The notes under the pieces were generated by a model, which was not told the DNA's origin, made no database searches, and saw nothing but the letters and a program-made list of their open reading frames with translations. Below are positions 16,696 to 25,794 of a stretch of 64,000 nucleotides of DNA, one piece after another. How positions within the stretch are numbered: position 1 is the first letter of the stretch; each line of letters opens with the position of its first letter. This DNA comes from DASWNP01 sp036399175 (GTDB lineage: Bacteria; Acidobacteriota; Blastocatellia; Pyrinomonadales; Pyrinomonadaceae). The stretch is from the NCBI GenBank assembly GCA_036399175.1, contig DASWNP010000002.1, positions 17,245 through 81,244 on the forward strand. Direction: 5' to 3'. A program made the translations under genes and the position numbers.

Positions 16696-19149
16696 ATGAG
16701 ACTCGCGAGAAGAGCGCTCGTTGTCGCGCTCACCACGTTGATGCTGTGTGCCGCAGTGTCAGCACAAACTCTACGGCAGGAGAACGATCCGCGAAACACG
16801 GCTCCTACCGTTGGCACTGGCGGCTCACCCGGTGGGCCAACCGGACTCTTCACCGTCTATGACGGTCAAACCCTGCGCAGGGGAGAGTTCACCTTCAGCA
16901 TTGCTTACAGCAACTACGACCGCGACCCCGGTAACGTCGATATTACCGAGATTCCGGTCAGCTTCCAGATTGGTCTCGGCGACCATGTCGAGTTGTTCTA
17001 CAACACCGATGCCTATCGCGGCATCAAGGTGAACAACCCGCAGAACCTTTCCAGCTTCTACCTGCCGAACTCGCAGCTATTCCTGAACGGGGCGCTCAGA
17101 AGCGGCGGCGCTATCATCATGCGGCCGATTCGTGAGGCGGGCGCGACGGGGATTCCGAATGCGGCGATTTTCCGCCCCATCGGCAACCAGCCGTTCGTGC
17201 AGTTTCCCTTCGTCGGCGGCCTAGGCCCCAACTTCGGCCTGACGGGCAATCGCATCGCGCCGCCCTTCCGCAGTCGGCTCGGCGTCTCGGCCAACGCCGA
17301 GAGCGGCAACTTCGACGGCGCTGACAATTTCCCCGGCATCGGCTCGGTCTTCGGCTCAATCCTGCCGGGCATCGTGCTGACGACGAGGACGATTCCGGCC
17401 AACCTGACCTTCAACACGCTGAGAGTGCCGGATTTGTTCACGCTCATGCCGTCGTACCTGCCTGATGCGCCCTTCGTCAATCGCCTCTACGGCGAGACGG
17501 CCTTCAGCCAGCACACCTTCGGCGCGAAGATTCGCTTCACCGGCCCGAACAATCCGTTCGGCATCGGTCTGATTCCGATGTATCGCTGGCACTGGGATAA
17601 GGCCGACGATTTCTCCGGCTTCAACCAGTTGCAGCGCGGCGCGGGCGGCGGCGGCGACATCGGCGACTTCGGTCTCTTCGCGTTCCTCGACGGACGCCTG
17701 AGCCGTTCGGCCAACCTGTCGGTCAACTTCGGCTACTTCCTGAACAGCAACCCGCAGTCGGAAGCTTTCGGGACGGGCAAGGTCAGCTTGCTTGACAGAC
17801 CGGACGAGTTCATCGCCGCCATCGGTATGGACTTCCCGATTAACAGGCACTTCCAGCCCATCCTCGAATTCCGCTCGCTGCGCTACGTCGGCGGTCGCAC
17901 GCCGAACGCCTTCCCGAACAATCCGTTTGATTTCCTCGGCGGCATTCGTGTCTACCCGCGACGCTGGTTCGGCTTCAGCGCGGCTTACCGCATGCACCTG
18001 AATCAGCAGGGCGACCGTATCTTCGGCGATACTAACTACCCGGCAGGCTTCGAGCAGTCAGAAGACCCGCACGGCTTCATCGGACAGTTCTGGATTGGTC
18101 GTCGCAACGAGCGCGCTCCGGCGATTCTGCCGAACCAGCCGCCCGTCGTGAACCTGACGGCCTCGACGACGAGAGTCGTGCTACCTGCCGACTGCGTCTC
18201 GCCGCAGATTCCCGATCCGGCCTGTACGCCGACCGGAGGCGCGACCACCTCGACCGTCTCGCTCTCGGCCAACGCCACAGACCCGGACGGCGATACGCTG
18301 CTCTACACCTACTCGACCACCGGCGGCCGCATCACTGGCGACGGGCCTAACGCGACGCTCGACCTTTCAGGCGTCCAGCCCGGAACCTACACCGTGACGG
18401 TCGAAGTCGATGACGGCTGTGGCTGCATGTCCTTCTCTTCGACCACAGTGACGGTCGAGCGTTGCCCGTGCATCACGCCTTCCATACCTTGCCCGACGGT
18501 TCGCGTCTCCTGCCCGGATACGGCGAGCACCGGTCAGCCCGTGACCTTCACGGCTGATGTCTCTAGCGGCGACCCGAACGTCACGCCGACCTTCAACTGG
18601 TCAGTCTCGGCTGGCACTATCAGCAGTGGTCAGGGTACGTCCTCGATCACGGTTGACACGACCGGCGTGACCGGCACCATCACGGCGACAGTCGATGTCG
18701 GCGGCTACGGAACGGCTTGCAGCACTTCGCAGAGCTGCACGGTCTCGTTCCCGGCCGTTCCGGTCAATCGCAAGTTTGACGAGTACGGCAACATCCGCTT
18801 CAACGATGAGAAAGCACGTCTCGACAACTTCGCCATCGCCTTGCAGAACGAGCCGGGCGCTCAGGGCTACATCATCGCCTACGGCGGACGCCGTGGCCGA
18901 GCCGGTGAAGCTCAGGCGCGCGCCGACCGCGCGAAGGACTACCTGGTCAACACGCGCGGCATCGACCCGGGACGTATCGTCACGGTCGATGGCGGCTTCC
19001 GCGAAGAACTGACGGTCGAGCTCTGGATCGTGCCGACGGGTGCGCCAGCGCCGACCGCCTCGCCGACCGTCGATGCCAGCGAGGTGCAGACCACGACTCC
19101 TCGGAGACGTGCTCCGCGCCGTCGCGGTCGTCGCGACGACGACGAATAG
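16696..19149 (+). CDS. Outer-membrane OmpA-like protein with PKD/Ig-like domains
   Basis: The protein is 817 residues. A signal peptide (LARRALVVALTTLMLCAAVSAQ) leads into a long beta-rich, barrel-like region (about 30-470; repeated aromatic strands such as FSIAYSNYDRD and RWFGFSAAYRMHL). Two PKD/Ig-like domains follow (about 480-600 and 610-690; PDGDTLLYTYSTTGG), with Cys pairs. An OmpA_C-like domain near residues 690-790 has FDEYGNIRFNDEKARLDNF and ARADRAKDYLV, which should bind peptidoglycan. A basic Arg-rich tail ends in DDDE. The start ATG 16696 has AGGAGGA upstream. It probably anchors the outer membrane to the wall. Confidence 0.85.
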   Translation: MRLARRALVVALTTLMLCAAVSAQTLRQENDPRNTAPTVGTGGSPGGPTGLFTVYDGQTLRRGEFTFSIAYSNYDRDPGNVDITEIPVSFQIGLGDHVELFYNTDAYRGIKVNNPQNLSSFYLPNSQLFLNGALRSGGAIIMRPIREAGATGIPNAAIFRPIGNQPFVQFPFVGGLGPNFGLTGNRIAPPFRSRLGVSANAESGNFDGADNFPGIGSVFGSILPGIVLTTRTIPANLTFNTLRVPDLFTLMPSYLPDAPFVNRLYGETAFSQHTFGAKIRFTGPNNPFGIGLIPMYRWHWDKADDFSGFNQLQRGAGGGGDIGDFGLFAFLDGRLSRSANLSVNFGYFLNSNPQSEAFGTGKVSLLDRPDEFIAAIGMDFPINRHFQPILEFRSLRYVGGRTPNAFPNNPFDFLGGIRVYPRRWFGFSAAYRMHLNQQGDRIFGDTNYPAGFEQSEDPHGFIGQFWIGRRNERAPAILPNQPPVVNLTASTTRVVLPADCVSPQIPDPACTPTGGATTSTVSLSANATDPDGDTLLYTYSTTGGRITGDGPNATLDLSGVQPGTYTVTVEVDDGCGCMSFSSTTVTVERCPCITPSIPCPTVRVSCPDTASTGQPVTFTADVSSGDPNVTPTFNWSVSAGTISSGQGTSSITVDTTGVTGTITATVDVGGYGTACSTSQSCTVSFPAVPVNRKFDEYGNIRFNDEKARLDNFAIALQNEPGAQGYIIAYGGRRGRAGEAQARADRAKDYLVNTRGIDPGRIVTVDGGFREELTVELWIVPTGAPAPTASPTVDASEVQTTTPRRRAPRRRGRRDDDE

Positions 19150-19203
19150 GCAACCTTAAAACGCTCGCGTCTCCGCACAGCCGGGACGCGGCCTCTTCCG
19201 AAC

Positions 19204-19246
19204 GCGGGCGATGTTTCCCTTGCGAAGCATCGCCCGCTTCGCTTTT
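19204..19246 (+). terminator. Intrinsic terminator after the OmpA-like gene
   Basis: The 10-bp stem GCGGGCGATG/CATCGCCCGC is followed by a T-run (CTTTTTCC). The remainder of the 311-nt gap up to 19460 shows no gene. Confidence 0.75.
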
Positions 19247-19460
19247 TCCGCCGCGCGTGGCGAGGGCGCGCTCCCTCTCGCCCCTGTGCTTCCTGTACAA
19301 CCGCCCTTCCCGGCGCGGCATCCTACAGAGGCGTCTTCGGGACGCGCTTTCTCCGAAGTTTACAGGTGAATTAGGTATTAAGACCGGCGGCGATTTTTAA
19401 AGGTCGAGGGCGCTAGGAACGCGCCGAGCCGCCCGAATTTTGAGATAGAAGATACTTTCA

Positions 19461-21854
19461 ATGATGAATCAAAACGCCCGACGTTTCTGCTCTCTGCTCG
19501 CCGTCTTTGCGCTCATGGTCTCCTTCGGGGCGCACAACGCTTCGGTCGTCGCCGCCTCTTCTGCTGCGAGCGACGGTGATGCGGCTGCCGACCCGGCGCA
19601 GCGCCCGATGAGCTGGGCTGTCACCGGCCCGATGGGCGGCGACGTGCGCTCGCTCGTCATCGACCCGCAAGACCCGCAGCGACTCTATCTCGGCACGCTC
19701 GACGGGCAGGTTTACGCCTCTTCGGACGGCGGGCAGCAGTGGTCGCGCCTCTCCGGCTTCAACCAGCCCGGACTCTTCATCGACACGCTCATCGTTGACC
19801 CGCGCGATTCAAACGTCATCTACGCCGCCGCGCACAGGCATAAAGAGCCGGGCGGCTTCTTCAAGACGAGCGACGGAGGCCGCACCTGGCGACAGGCCGC
19901 AGAGCTGAAGACCGAGGCCGTTCATTCGCTCACTCAGTCGCCTTCAAACCCTGACATCCTCGTCGTCGGCACGAATCGAGGCGTCTATCGCTCGAAAGAT
20001 GCGGGCGAGACCTGGGAGCAGCTTCCCTCTAACGTCGCGTCTTATCCGACCAACGTCGAATCGCTCGCCATCGACCCGCGCAACAGCGACGTTATCTATG
20101 CAGGGACGTGGTGGCTGCCCTACAAGACGACCGACGGCGGGCAGTCGTGGAGCATCATCAAGAACGGCATGATTGACGACTCGGATGTCTTCGCCATCGA
20201 GGTTGACCAGCGCCAGCCCGACCACGTCATCGCTTCGGCCTGTAGCGGCATCTACGAATCGAAGAACGGCGGCGCGCTCTGGCGCAAAGTCAACGGCATC
20301 CCTTCGCAGTCGCGCCGCACGCGCGCCATCGTCCAGCATCCTTCCATCCCGCAGGTTATCTTCGCCGGCACGACCGAAGGCTTCTGGCTCTCGACCGACG
20401 GCGGCAACGATTGGCGCGTCACCACGAACCGGCAGAGCTTCGAGATAAACGCCATCGCCGTTCATCCGAAGAACCCGCAGACCGTCTACATCGGCACGAA
20501 CAACTACGGCGTGATGATTTCTCGCGACGGAGGCCGCAGCTTCACGCCGACCAACGAGGGCTTCAGTGGCCGACGCGCCTATACAATCGTCCCCGACCGC
20601 GAACGACCCGGTCGCATCTACGCCACCACCATCAACACGGCCACCGGCGGCGGCTATTTCTTCGTCAGCAACGACGACGGGCAGACCTGGCAACTCTCCA
20701 CCCGCAACATGCCCAATCGCCTGATTGCCTATTCCATCCTGCAAGATAGCGTCGATGCCAACATCATCTATCTCGGCACGAATCTAGGCATCTATCGTTC
20801 TGCCGACAGGGGCGCTTCCTGGGCTCCGGTCGTCGCGCCGAAGCCGAAGCCGACGCGCAAAGGCAGACGCACGCGCGCCACCGCCAGTAGCCGTGCTGCT
20901 TCGGCGACGAGCGCGACGCAGACGACGAACGCGGCCTCTTCGACGAGCAACGTCGAGACGGTCAAACGCGCGCAGGAAGCCTTGAACGTGGCGGGCTACG
21001 ATGTCGGCACGCCCGACGGCGTCGCGGGCACGCGCACCGTCGCCGCCCTGAGGAAGTTCCAGACCGACAAGCGCATCCCGGTCTCCGGCAAACTCGACGA
21101 GCCGACGCTCGCCGCGCTCGGTCTTGCGGGCGGCATGCAAACCTCTGCGAGCGGCGCGGCGGCCATCCAGACCGCGCCCGTCTTTCTCTCCGACACGGTG
21201 AACGCTTTGGCGCGTCTCTACGACGAGCGCGAAGGGCGTACGGGCATGCTCGCCGCCACCAATGCCGGACTCTTCCGCACCTACGACCCGACGCGCGGCT
21301 GGGAGAGAATCTCTTACGACTCCGGCCTCGACGCGCGCACGCTCTGCATCTCGACCAGCCAGCAGAATCCGCAGACCATCTATGCAGGCACGGCCACTTC
21401 CGGCGTCCTAGTCTCGCGCGACGCGGGCGAGACATGGCAGCAGATAGCCAACATCCCTGCGGCTGCCCCCGTCAACATCATCGAGCAAGACCCGAAGCGC
21501 CCGGCCTACGTCTACGTCGGCACGACGCAGACCTTCTACATCTCTCACGACGGCGGCCAGCGCTGGCTGCGTCGCGGCGGCAATCTTCCGCTCGGCAGTT
21601 ACACGAGCGTGCTTATCAATCCGGCAGACCCTGACGAGATTTTCGTCGGCGACGCGTGGGAGAAGGGCGGCGGCGTCTATCGCTCGACCGACGCGGGGAT
21701 GACCTGGAAGCGCATCGATATGGGGCTGCCGAGCCAGCGCGTCTGGGCGCTCGCCTTCGATGCGCGCGACCCCGGCAGAATCTTCGTCGGCTCACACTCG
21801 GCCGGCGTCTACGTCGCGCGCCGCGATATGAGCGCCGCATCGTCGAGCAAGTAA
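19461..21854 (+). CDS. Secreted BNR/VPS10-like beta-propeller with embedded peptidoglycan-binding domain
   Basis: The protein is 797 residues with a signal peptide (LLAVFALMVSFGAHNASVVAA). Many BNR/sortilin-type repeats carry the SxDxGxxW motif (SSDGGQQW, TSDGGRTW, SKDAGETW, STDGGNDW, SHDGGQRW, STDAGMTW), forming one or two propellers. Between them, at about residues 495-555, lies a PG_binding_1-type domain (VKRAQEALNVAGYDVGTPDG ... LRKFQTDKRIPVSGKLDEPT), flanked by Ser/Thr/Ala linkers. This suggests a wall-attached surface protein. Catalytic residues of glycosidases are not evident. The start is MMNQNARRF with GATACTTTCA upstream and no strong ribosome-binding site. Confidence 0.85.
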   Translation: MMNQNARRFCSLLAVFALMVSFGAHNASVVAASSAASDGDAAADPAQRPMSWAVTGPMGGDVRSLVIDPQDPQRLYLGTLDGQVYASSDGGQQWSRLSGFNQPGLFIDTLIVDPRDSNVIYAAAHRHKEPGGFFKTSDGGRTWRQAAELKTEAVHSLTQSPSNPDILVVGTNRGVYRSKDAGETWEQLPSNVASYPTNVESLAIDPRNSDVIYAGTWWLPYKTTDGGQSWSIIKNGMIDDSDVFAIEVDQRQPDHVIASACSGIYESKNGGALWRKVNGIPSQSRRTRAIVQHPSIPQVIFAGTTEGFWLSTDGGNDWRVTTNRQSFEINAIAVHPKNPQTVYIGTNNYGVMISRDGGRSFTPTNEGFSGRRAYTIVPDRERPGRIYATTINTATGGGYFFVSNDDGQTWQLSTRNMPNRLIAYSILQDSVDANIIYLGTNLGIYRSADRGASWAPVVAPKPKPTRKGRRTRATASSRAASATSATQTTNAASSTSNVETVKRAQEALNVAGYDVGTPDGVAGTRTVAALRKFQTDKRIPVSGKLDEPTLAALGLAGGMQTSASGAAAIQTAPVFLSDTVNALARLYDEREGRTGMLAATNAGLFRTYDPTRGWERISYDSGLDARTLCISTSQQNPQTIYAGTATSGVLVSRDAGETWQQIANIPAAAPVNIIEQDPKRPAYVYVGTTQTFYISHDGGQRWLRRGGNLPLGSYTSVLINPADPDEIFVGDAWEKGGGVYRSTDAGMTWKRIDMGLPSQRVWALAFDARDPGRIFVGSHSAGVYVARRDMSAASSSK

Positions 21855-21859
21855 AAACG

Positions 21860-21958
21860 GTAGGGGTAAAAGGGCAAAAGGGGAAACGGGAAAGGGATAA
21901 AAGCAGAGCGCGTTTGCTCTGTTCCTTTACCCTTTTACCCTTTTGCCCTTTTACCCTC
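21860..21958. repeat. Palindromic repeat, purine AAAGGGG-arm type (element 10)
   Basis: The left arm is GGGTAAAAGGGCAAAAGGGG words and the right arm CCCTTTTACCC words. The apex AAAAGCAGAGCGCGTTTGCT plus CTGTT begins with the shared AAAAGCAGA core. It is located just after the BNR gene. Confidence 0.88.
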
Positions 21959-21968
21959 TTCGTTTGCC

Positions 21969-21998
21969 TTGACACACCCTCATTCAGGCGTGTAAATT
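21969..21998 (+). promoter_or_regulatory. Probable rpsA promoter
   Basis: TTGACA, 18 nt and TAAATT. It would start a leader of about 310 nt upstream of the S1 start codon. Confidence 0.5.
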
Positions 21999-22021
21999 GC
22001 CCCCCTACCTGGTCAAATGGC

Positions 22022-22149
22022 CGGTGATTGGCGGATCACGCGGGTGATCCTCGGGCACGACGGAAATCGCACATTTTGGCAGCTACTTTTTCCAACTCTA
22101 AACGGCTCGCATCCCCGCCTCAAAATCTTTCCCGATCCTCCAATCACCG
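22022..22149 (+). promoter_or_regulatory. Structured 5' leader of rpsA
   Basis: CGGTGATTGGCGGATC (22022-22037) and GATCCTCCAATCACCG (22134-22149) can form a 16-position stem with one mismatch. It overlaps a competing local hairpin GGATCA/TGATCC (22033-22050). More small stems (AAGCG-AAA-CGCTT; GGCGCG/CGCGCC) follow before the ribosome-binding site. Mutually exclusive stems suggest regulation, plausibly autogenous control by S1. That role is an inference. Confidence 0.45.
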
Positions 22150-22313
22150 CACGAGAAGGCTACACACAGCCACGACCGTTTTAAGCGAAACGCTTTCGGG
22201 CAACTCACCCCTTGCGCTTCAATGAAAGCGGTAGTGCTCCGAAGGCCGGGTATTCGGCGCGATAAGCTCTCTGGACGCGCCGAGATTCCAGCAGGAGTTC
22301 GACAGGAGTTTTC

Positions 22314-24296
22314 ATGTCCACTGAAGATAACAAGCCGGTCGATGGCGAGACCGGCAACGACCAATCCCAGACCGCAGCCACCACCGGCGATGCGCCTGAC
22401 GCCACCAGCGCGACAGGCTCCGGTTCATCCTCAGCCAACGCTTCGTCAGCCGCCTCGACCGCTCCGGCCATGACGCCGCCGTCGTCGCCGTCGTCGCCGC
22501 CATCACAGCAACCGCAGCAGCAGCAGAGCGGCTCTGCCTCTTCCGCCTCGAACACGGCGGACGATGACGACGACGAGGACTCGCGCGGCGGCGGAGGCGA
22601 GTTCGACTTCGGCGCGATGCTCGACCAGTACGAGCAGGAGCAGGCCGCCTTTCAGGAAGGCTCGGTTGTGAGTGGAACTGTCGTCGGCATTACGGAGCGC
22701 GGCGTCGTCATCGACTTCGGCTTCAAGTCCGAAGGGCTCGTCGATCAGGCGGAGTTTATGGAGGGCGGCACGCTCACCATCAAACCGGGCGACACGGTCG
22801 AAGTGCTCATCAAGAGCATGGAGACGCAGGAAGGCGTGCCCATCCTTTCGCGCGCCGACGCCGTTCGCATGCGCGCATGGGACGAGCTTGAGCGAGCCTA
22901 CCGCGAAGGGACGCCCGTCAAAGGTCGTATCACCGAGCGCGTCAAGGGCGGCCTCCGCGTGGATGTGGACGGCGTCGCGGCCTTCCTTCCCGGCTCGCAG
23001 GTCGATACCCGCCCGGTGCGCAATCTCGAAGCTCTGCGCAATCAGGAAATCGAAGCGAAAGTCATCAAGCTCAACCGCAAGCGCTCGAACGTCGTGCTTT
23101 CGCGCAAGGCCGTCATGGACGAGAAGAACGACGACCAGAAGGGTCGCACACTCGACCAGCTGGAAGAGAGCATCATCGTCGAAGGCCAGATTAAGAACCT
23201 GACCGACTACGGCGCGTTCGTTGACCTCGGCGGCATCGACGGGCTGCTGCACGTCACCGATATGTCCTGGGGACGCTTGCAGAACCCGGCGGAGCTTTTC
23301 AAAGTCGGCGAGAGCGTGCAGGTTAAGGTGCTGAAGTTCGACCGCGAGCGCGAGCGCGTCTCTCTCGGCTACAAGCAGCTTCTGCCCGACCCTTGGGAAT
23401 CGGTCGAAGAGCGTTTCGTCATCGGCTCGCGCGTGCAGGGACAGGTTGCCAGCGTCACGGACTACGGCGCTTTCATCGAGCTTGAGCCCGGCGTCGAAGG
23501 CTTGGTGCATGTCTCCGAGATGAGCTGGTCGAAGCGGATGAAACATCCCTCGAAAATCGTCGGAGTCGGCGAGACGGTGGAAGTCGAAGTCTTGGGAGTT
23601 GACCCGAAAGCGCGTCGCATCAGCCTCGGCATGAAGCAGACGCAGGCCAACCCCTGGGCGACGCTGCGCGATCGCTACCAGATTGGCACGCGCGTCTCGG
23701 GGCGCGTCCGCAACCTGACAGACTTCGGCGCATTCATCGAAGTTGAAGACGGCGTCGATGGTCTCGTCCACGTCTCGGACATCTCCTGGAACAAGCGCAT
23801 CAAGCATCCGGGCGAAGTCCTGAAGAAGGGGCAGGAGATAGAGGCCGTCATCACCAACATCGACACGGAGAACCGACGCCTTTCGCTCTCCATCAAAGAC
23901 ACCGAGCCGAGCGCCTGGGATAGATTCATCACCGAACACAAGCCCGGCGACCTCGTGCAGGGCAGGATAACGCGCTTCGCCAACTTCGGCGCGTTCGTCG
24001 AGTTGGCCGAAGGGCTCGAAGGCTTGTGCCACGTCTCCGAGCTATCGGACAAGCGCGTCGATAAGCCTGAAGATGTCGCGCAGATAGGACAGGAGATGGA
24101 GTTCAGAATCCTTCGCATCGAGCAGGAGTCGAAGAAAATCGGACTCTCCGCGCGCGCCGCGCAGCACGACGAGCCGGTCGTCGATACGAAGAGCTACTCG
24201 TCCGAGGCCGGGGGCGGCATGGCTTCTTTGGGCGAACTCGGCGGCTTCTTCAGCCAGTCCACTTCCGGCGGCGACGACGACGAACGCGACAGTTAA
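22314..24296 (+). CDS. rpsA: 30S ribosomal protein S1-like protein (six S1 domains)
   Basis: The protein is 660 residues. An N-terminal ~100-residue Ser/Thr/Gln/Asp-rich disordered extension is unusual for S1. Six S1 OB-fold domains follow, beginning near residues 117, 200, 285, 368, 455 and 540 (for example LTDYGAFVDLGGIDGLLHVTDMSW, FGAFIEVEDGVDGLVHVSDISW). Domains 3-6 are the most canonical, while 1-2 are divergent as in E. coli S1. A short acidic tail ends the protein. S1 binds mRNA on the 30S subunit. The start ATG 22314 has CAGGAG upstream. Confidence 0.93.
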   Translation: MSTEDNKPVDGETGNDQSQTAATTGDAPDATSATGSGSSSANASSAASTAPAMTPPSSPSSPPSQQPQQQQSGSASSASNTADDDDDEDSRGGGGEFDFGAMLDQYEQEQAAFQEGSVVSGTVVGITERGVVIDFGFKSEGLVDQAEFMEGGTLTIKPGDTVEVLIKSMETQEGVPILSRADAVRMRAWDELERAYREGTPVKGRITERVKGGLRVDVDGVAAFLPGSQVDTRPVRNLEALRNQEIEAKVIKLNRKRSNVVLSRKAVMDEKNDDQKGRTLDQLEESIIVEGQIKNLTDYGAFVDLGGIDGLLHVTDMSWGRLQNPAELFKVGESVQVKVLKFDRERERVSLGYKQLLPDPWESVEERFVIGSRVQGQVASVTDYGAFIELEPGVEGLVHVSEMSWSKRMKHPSKIVGVGETVEVEVLGVDPKARRISLGMKQTQANPWATLRDRYQIGTRVSGRVRNLTDFGAFIEVEDGVDGLVHVSDISWNKRIKHPGEVLKKGQEIEAVITNIDTENRRLSLSIKDTEPSAWDRFITEHKPGDLVQGRITRFANFGAFVELAEGLEGLCHVSELSDKRVDKPEDVAQIGQEMEFRILRIEQESKKIGLSARAAQHDEPVVDTKSYSSEAGGGMASLGELGGFFSQSTSGGDDDERDS

Positions 24297-24323
24297 TCGC
24301 CGCCCGTCAGACAGCAGAACCCG

Positions 24324-24373
24324 AAGCCCCGCGTCCCTCCATGCTCACGCTTGCGACGGGCGCGGGGTTTCCC
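24324..24373 (+). terminator. Terminator after rpsA
   Basis: CCCCGCG and CGCGGGG, extended by flanking AAG/TTT, form a GC-rich stem followed by TTTCCCTTT. No gene is seen in the rest of the 302-nt gap to 24598. Confidence 0.65.
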
Positions 24374-24598
24374 TTTGGCATCCCCTTCCGTCAGGCTCGG
24401 AGCGAGCCGGTCGCCGCCCGCCCGCCTCTCCCGAAAATTCCCCTAAGCTATTGGAAGTCAAGACATTTTGCTTGCTAGAGTTTGGCTCTTTCTGCTACTT
24501 TAGCCACGTCTTTCAGTACCCTCACCATTGACGACCCCCGAGAGGTCGCTGAGGCGGCACTTGCACGCCCTCGTTAGAGTTGAAGAGGTGATAACGGT

Positions 24599-25093
24599 AT
24601 GACCAAAGCGGAGTTGGTTGAAGATGTGGCGCGCGCGGCTGAGCTGACGAAGAAGGATGCCGAGCGGCTCGTCGAAATCGTCTTTGAGAGCATCATCGAA
24701 ACGCTCAATCAGGGTGAGAAGATAGAGTTGCGCGGTTTCGGCAGCTTTCGCGTGCGCGAGCGCGGCGCGCGGCGCGGGCGCAACCCGAAGACCGGCGACC
24801 CTGTAGACATCCCCGCCAAGCGCGTCCCCTACTTCAAGCCCGGCAAGGAACTCAAAGAACTCATCAACGAAGACGAAGCCGGTGCTACTACCTCCGTCGC
24901 GCCCACCTCGCCCGCGGCCTCGCCCGCTTCGACGCCCTCGACGCCCACCGCCTCTTCCGTCTCGCCAGACTCGTCCGACGCCGAGACTGCCACCACTTCG
25001 AGAGGCGAGATGCCGGCAGGAGACGACACCGGCGGCCAGCCTTTCAGAGACGAAGGAGAGGGCGAGGGTAGCCCTTCGGCTCCCGCCATCTAA
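24599..25093 (+). CDS. HU/IHF-family DNA-binding protein with long Pro/Ser/Thr tail
   Basis: The protein is 164 residues. The first ~90 are a canonical HU fold (MTKAELVEDVA, the signature GFGSFRVRERGARRGRNPKTG, and VPYFKPGKELKELI), which bends and packages DNA. The remaining ~70 residues are a Pro/Ala/Ser/Thr and then acidic tail, absent from ordinary 90-residue HU proteins. Tailed HU proteins are known in some phyla, usually with basic tails; this one is neutral to acidic. GAGGTG lies upstream of the start ATG. Confidence 0.92.
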   Translation: MTKAELVEDVARAAELTKKDAERLVEIVFESIIETLNQGEKIELRGFGSFRVRERGARRGRNPKTGDPVDIPAKRVPYFKPGKELKELINEDEAGATTSVAPTSPAASPASTPSTPTASSVSPDSSDAETATTSRGEMPAGDDTGGQPFRDEGEGEGSPSAPAI

Positions 25094-25125
25094 ACAATTT
25101 TTGAAGAACACGCGGGTAAGAAGTC

Positions 25126-25620
25126 GTGGACAGGTTGTGGACGCCCTGGCGATACGAGTACATCAAGGGAGCGAGCGGCGAAAAATCCGGCTACGGCGAC
25201 GCCTGCGTCTTCTGCCGCATCCGCGACGACGAAGCTGACGACGAGCGCAACTACGTCCTGCACCGTGCCCGGCACAATCTCGTCGTCCTCAACATCTACC
25301 CATACATCAGCGGCCACCTGCTCATCGTCCCCTACGAGCACACGGGCGAGCTCGACGCCGCCTCGCGCGAAACCACCGACGAGCTGATGGAGCTTGCCAA
25401 ACGCTGCCAGACCGCCCTGCGCGAAACCTACCACCCGCACGGCTTCAACCTCGGCATGAACCTCGGCCAGTCAGCCGGAGCGGGCGTCGCCGACCACATC
25501 CACATGCACGTCATGCCTCGCTGGACGGGCGACGCCAACTTCATGTCCACCATCGGCGAAACCCGCGTCATCCCCGAAGACCTCCGCACCACCTACGAAA
25601 AACTGCGCCCCTGCTTCTAG
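25126..25620 (+). CDS. HIT-family hydrolase (Ap4A phosphorylase-like)
   Basis: The protein is 164 residues. The histidine triad HIHMHV is at about 125-130. CVFCRIRDD, the zinc-binding-type Cys pair of this subfamily, is near residue 27. The N-terminus DRLWTPWRYEYIKG and the strand NLVVLNIYPYISGHLLIVPY are typical of diadenosine-polyphosphate hydrolase/phosphorylase homologues. The start is GTG 25126. The gene ends 17 nt before the first attC-like site of the integron array. Confidence 0.92.
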   Translation: MDRLWTPWRYEYIKGASGEKSGYGDACVFCRIRDDEADDERNYVLHRARHNLVVLNIYPYISGHLLIVPYEHTGELDAASRETTDELMELAKRCQTALRETYHPHGFNLGMNLGQSAGAGVADHIHMHVMPRWTGDANFMSTIGETRVIPEDLRTTYEKLRPCF

Positions 25621-25636
25621 CTTCGCTTGCATGGGG

Positions 25637-25779
25637 GCTAAACAGCTCAAGCGACTTTCCATCTAAGCTTAACGCGCGAATTGAAACGCCGCGCTGCTAC
25701 AAATCATTCAATATCTGTCGGAAGAAGACTGATGAAAAAGCAGGCTATCGGTGCGTCGAGCTTGAGTGAGTTGTTAGAC
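25637..25779 (-). other. attC-like recombination site 3 (distal, longest)
   Basis: The minus strand starts GTCTAACAACTCACTCAAGC plus TCGAC. It ends GTCGCTTGAGCTGTTTAGC, so CTCAAGC..GAC and GTCGCTTGAG can pair. The R' core (GTTTAGC) is degenerate. At 143 bp it is at the long end of the attC range. It follows the DUF2442 stop by 16 nt. Confidence 0.6.
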
Positions 25780-25794
25780 GCGCGCGGGTGGGCA

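Noticed and set aside
22503..24032. 509-codon open frame opposite rpsA
   Set aside because: Shadow of the S1 gene. It has no family motifs or ribosome-binding site, and the opposite strand has six clear S1 domains.
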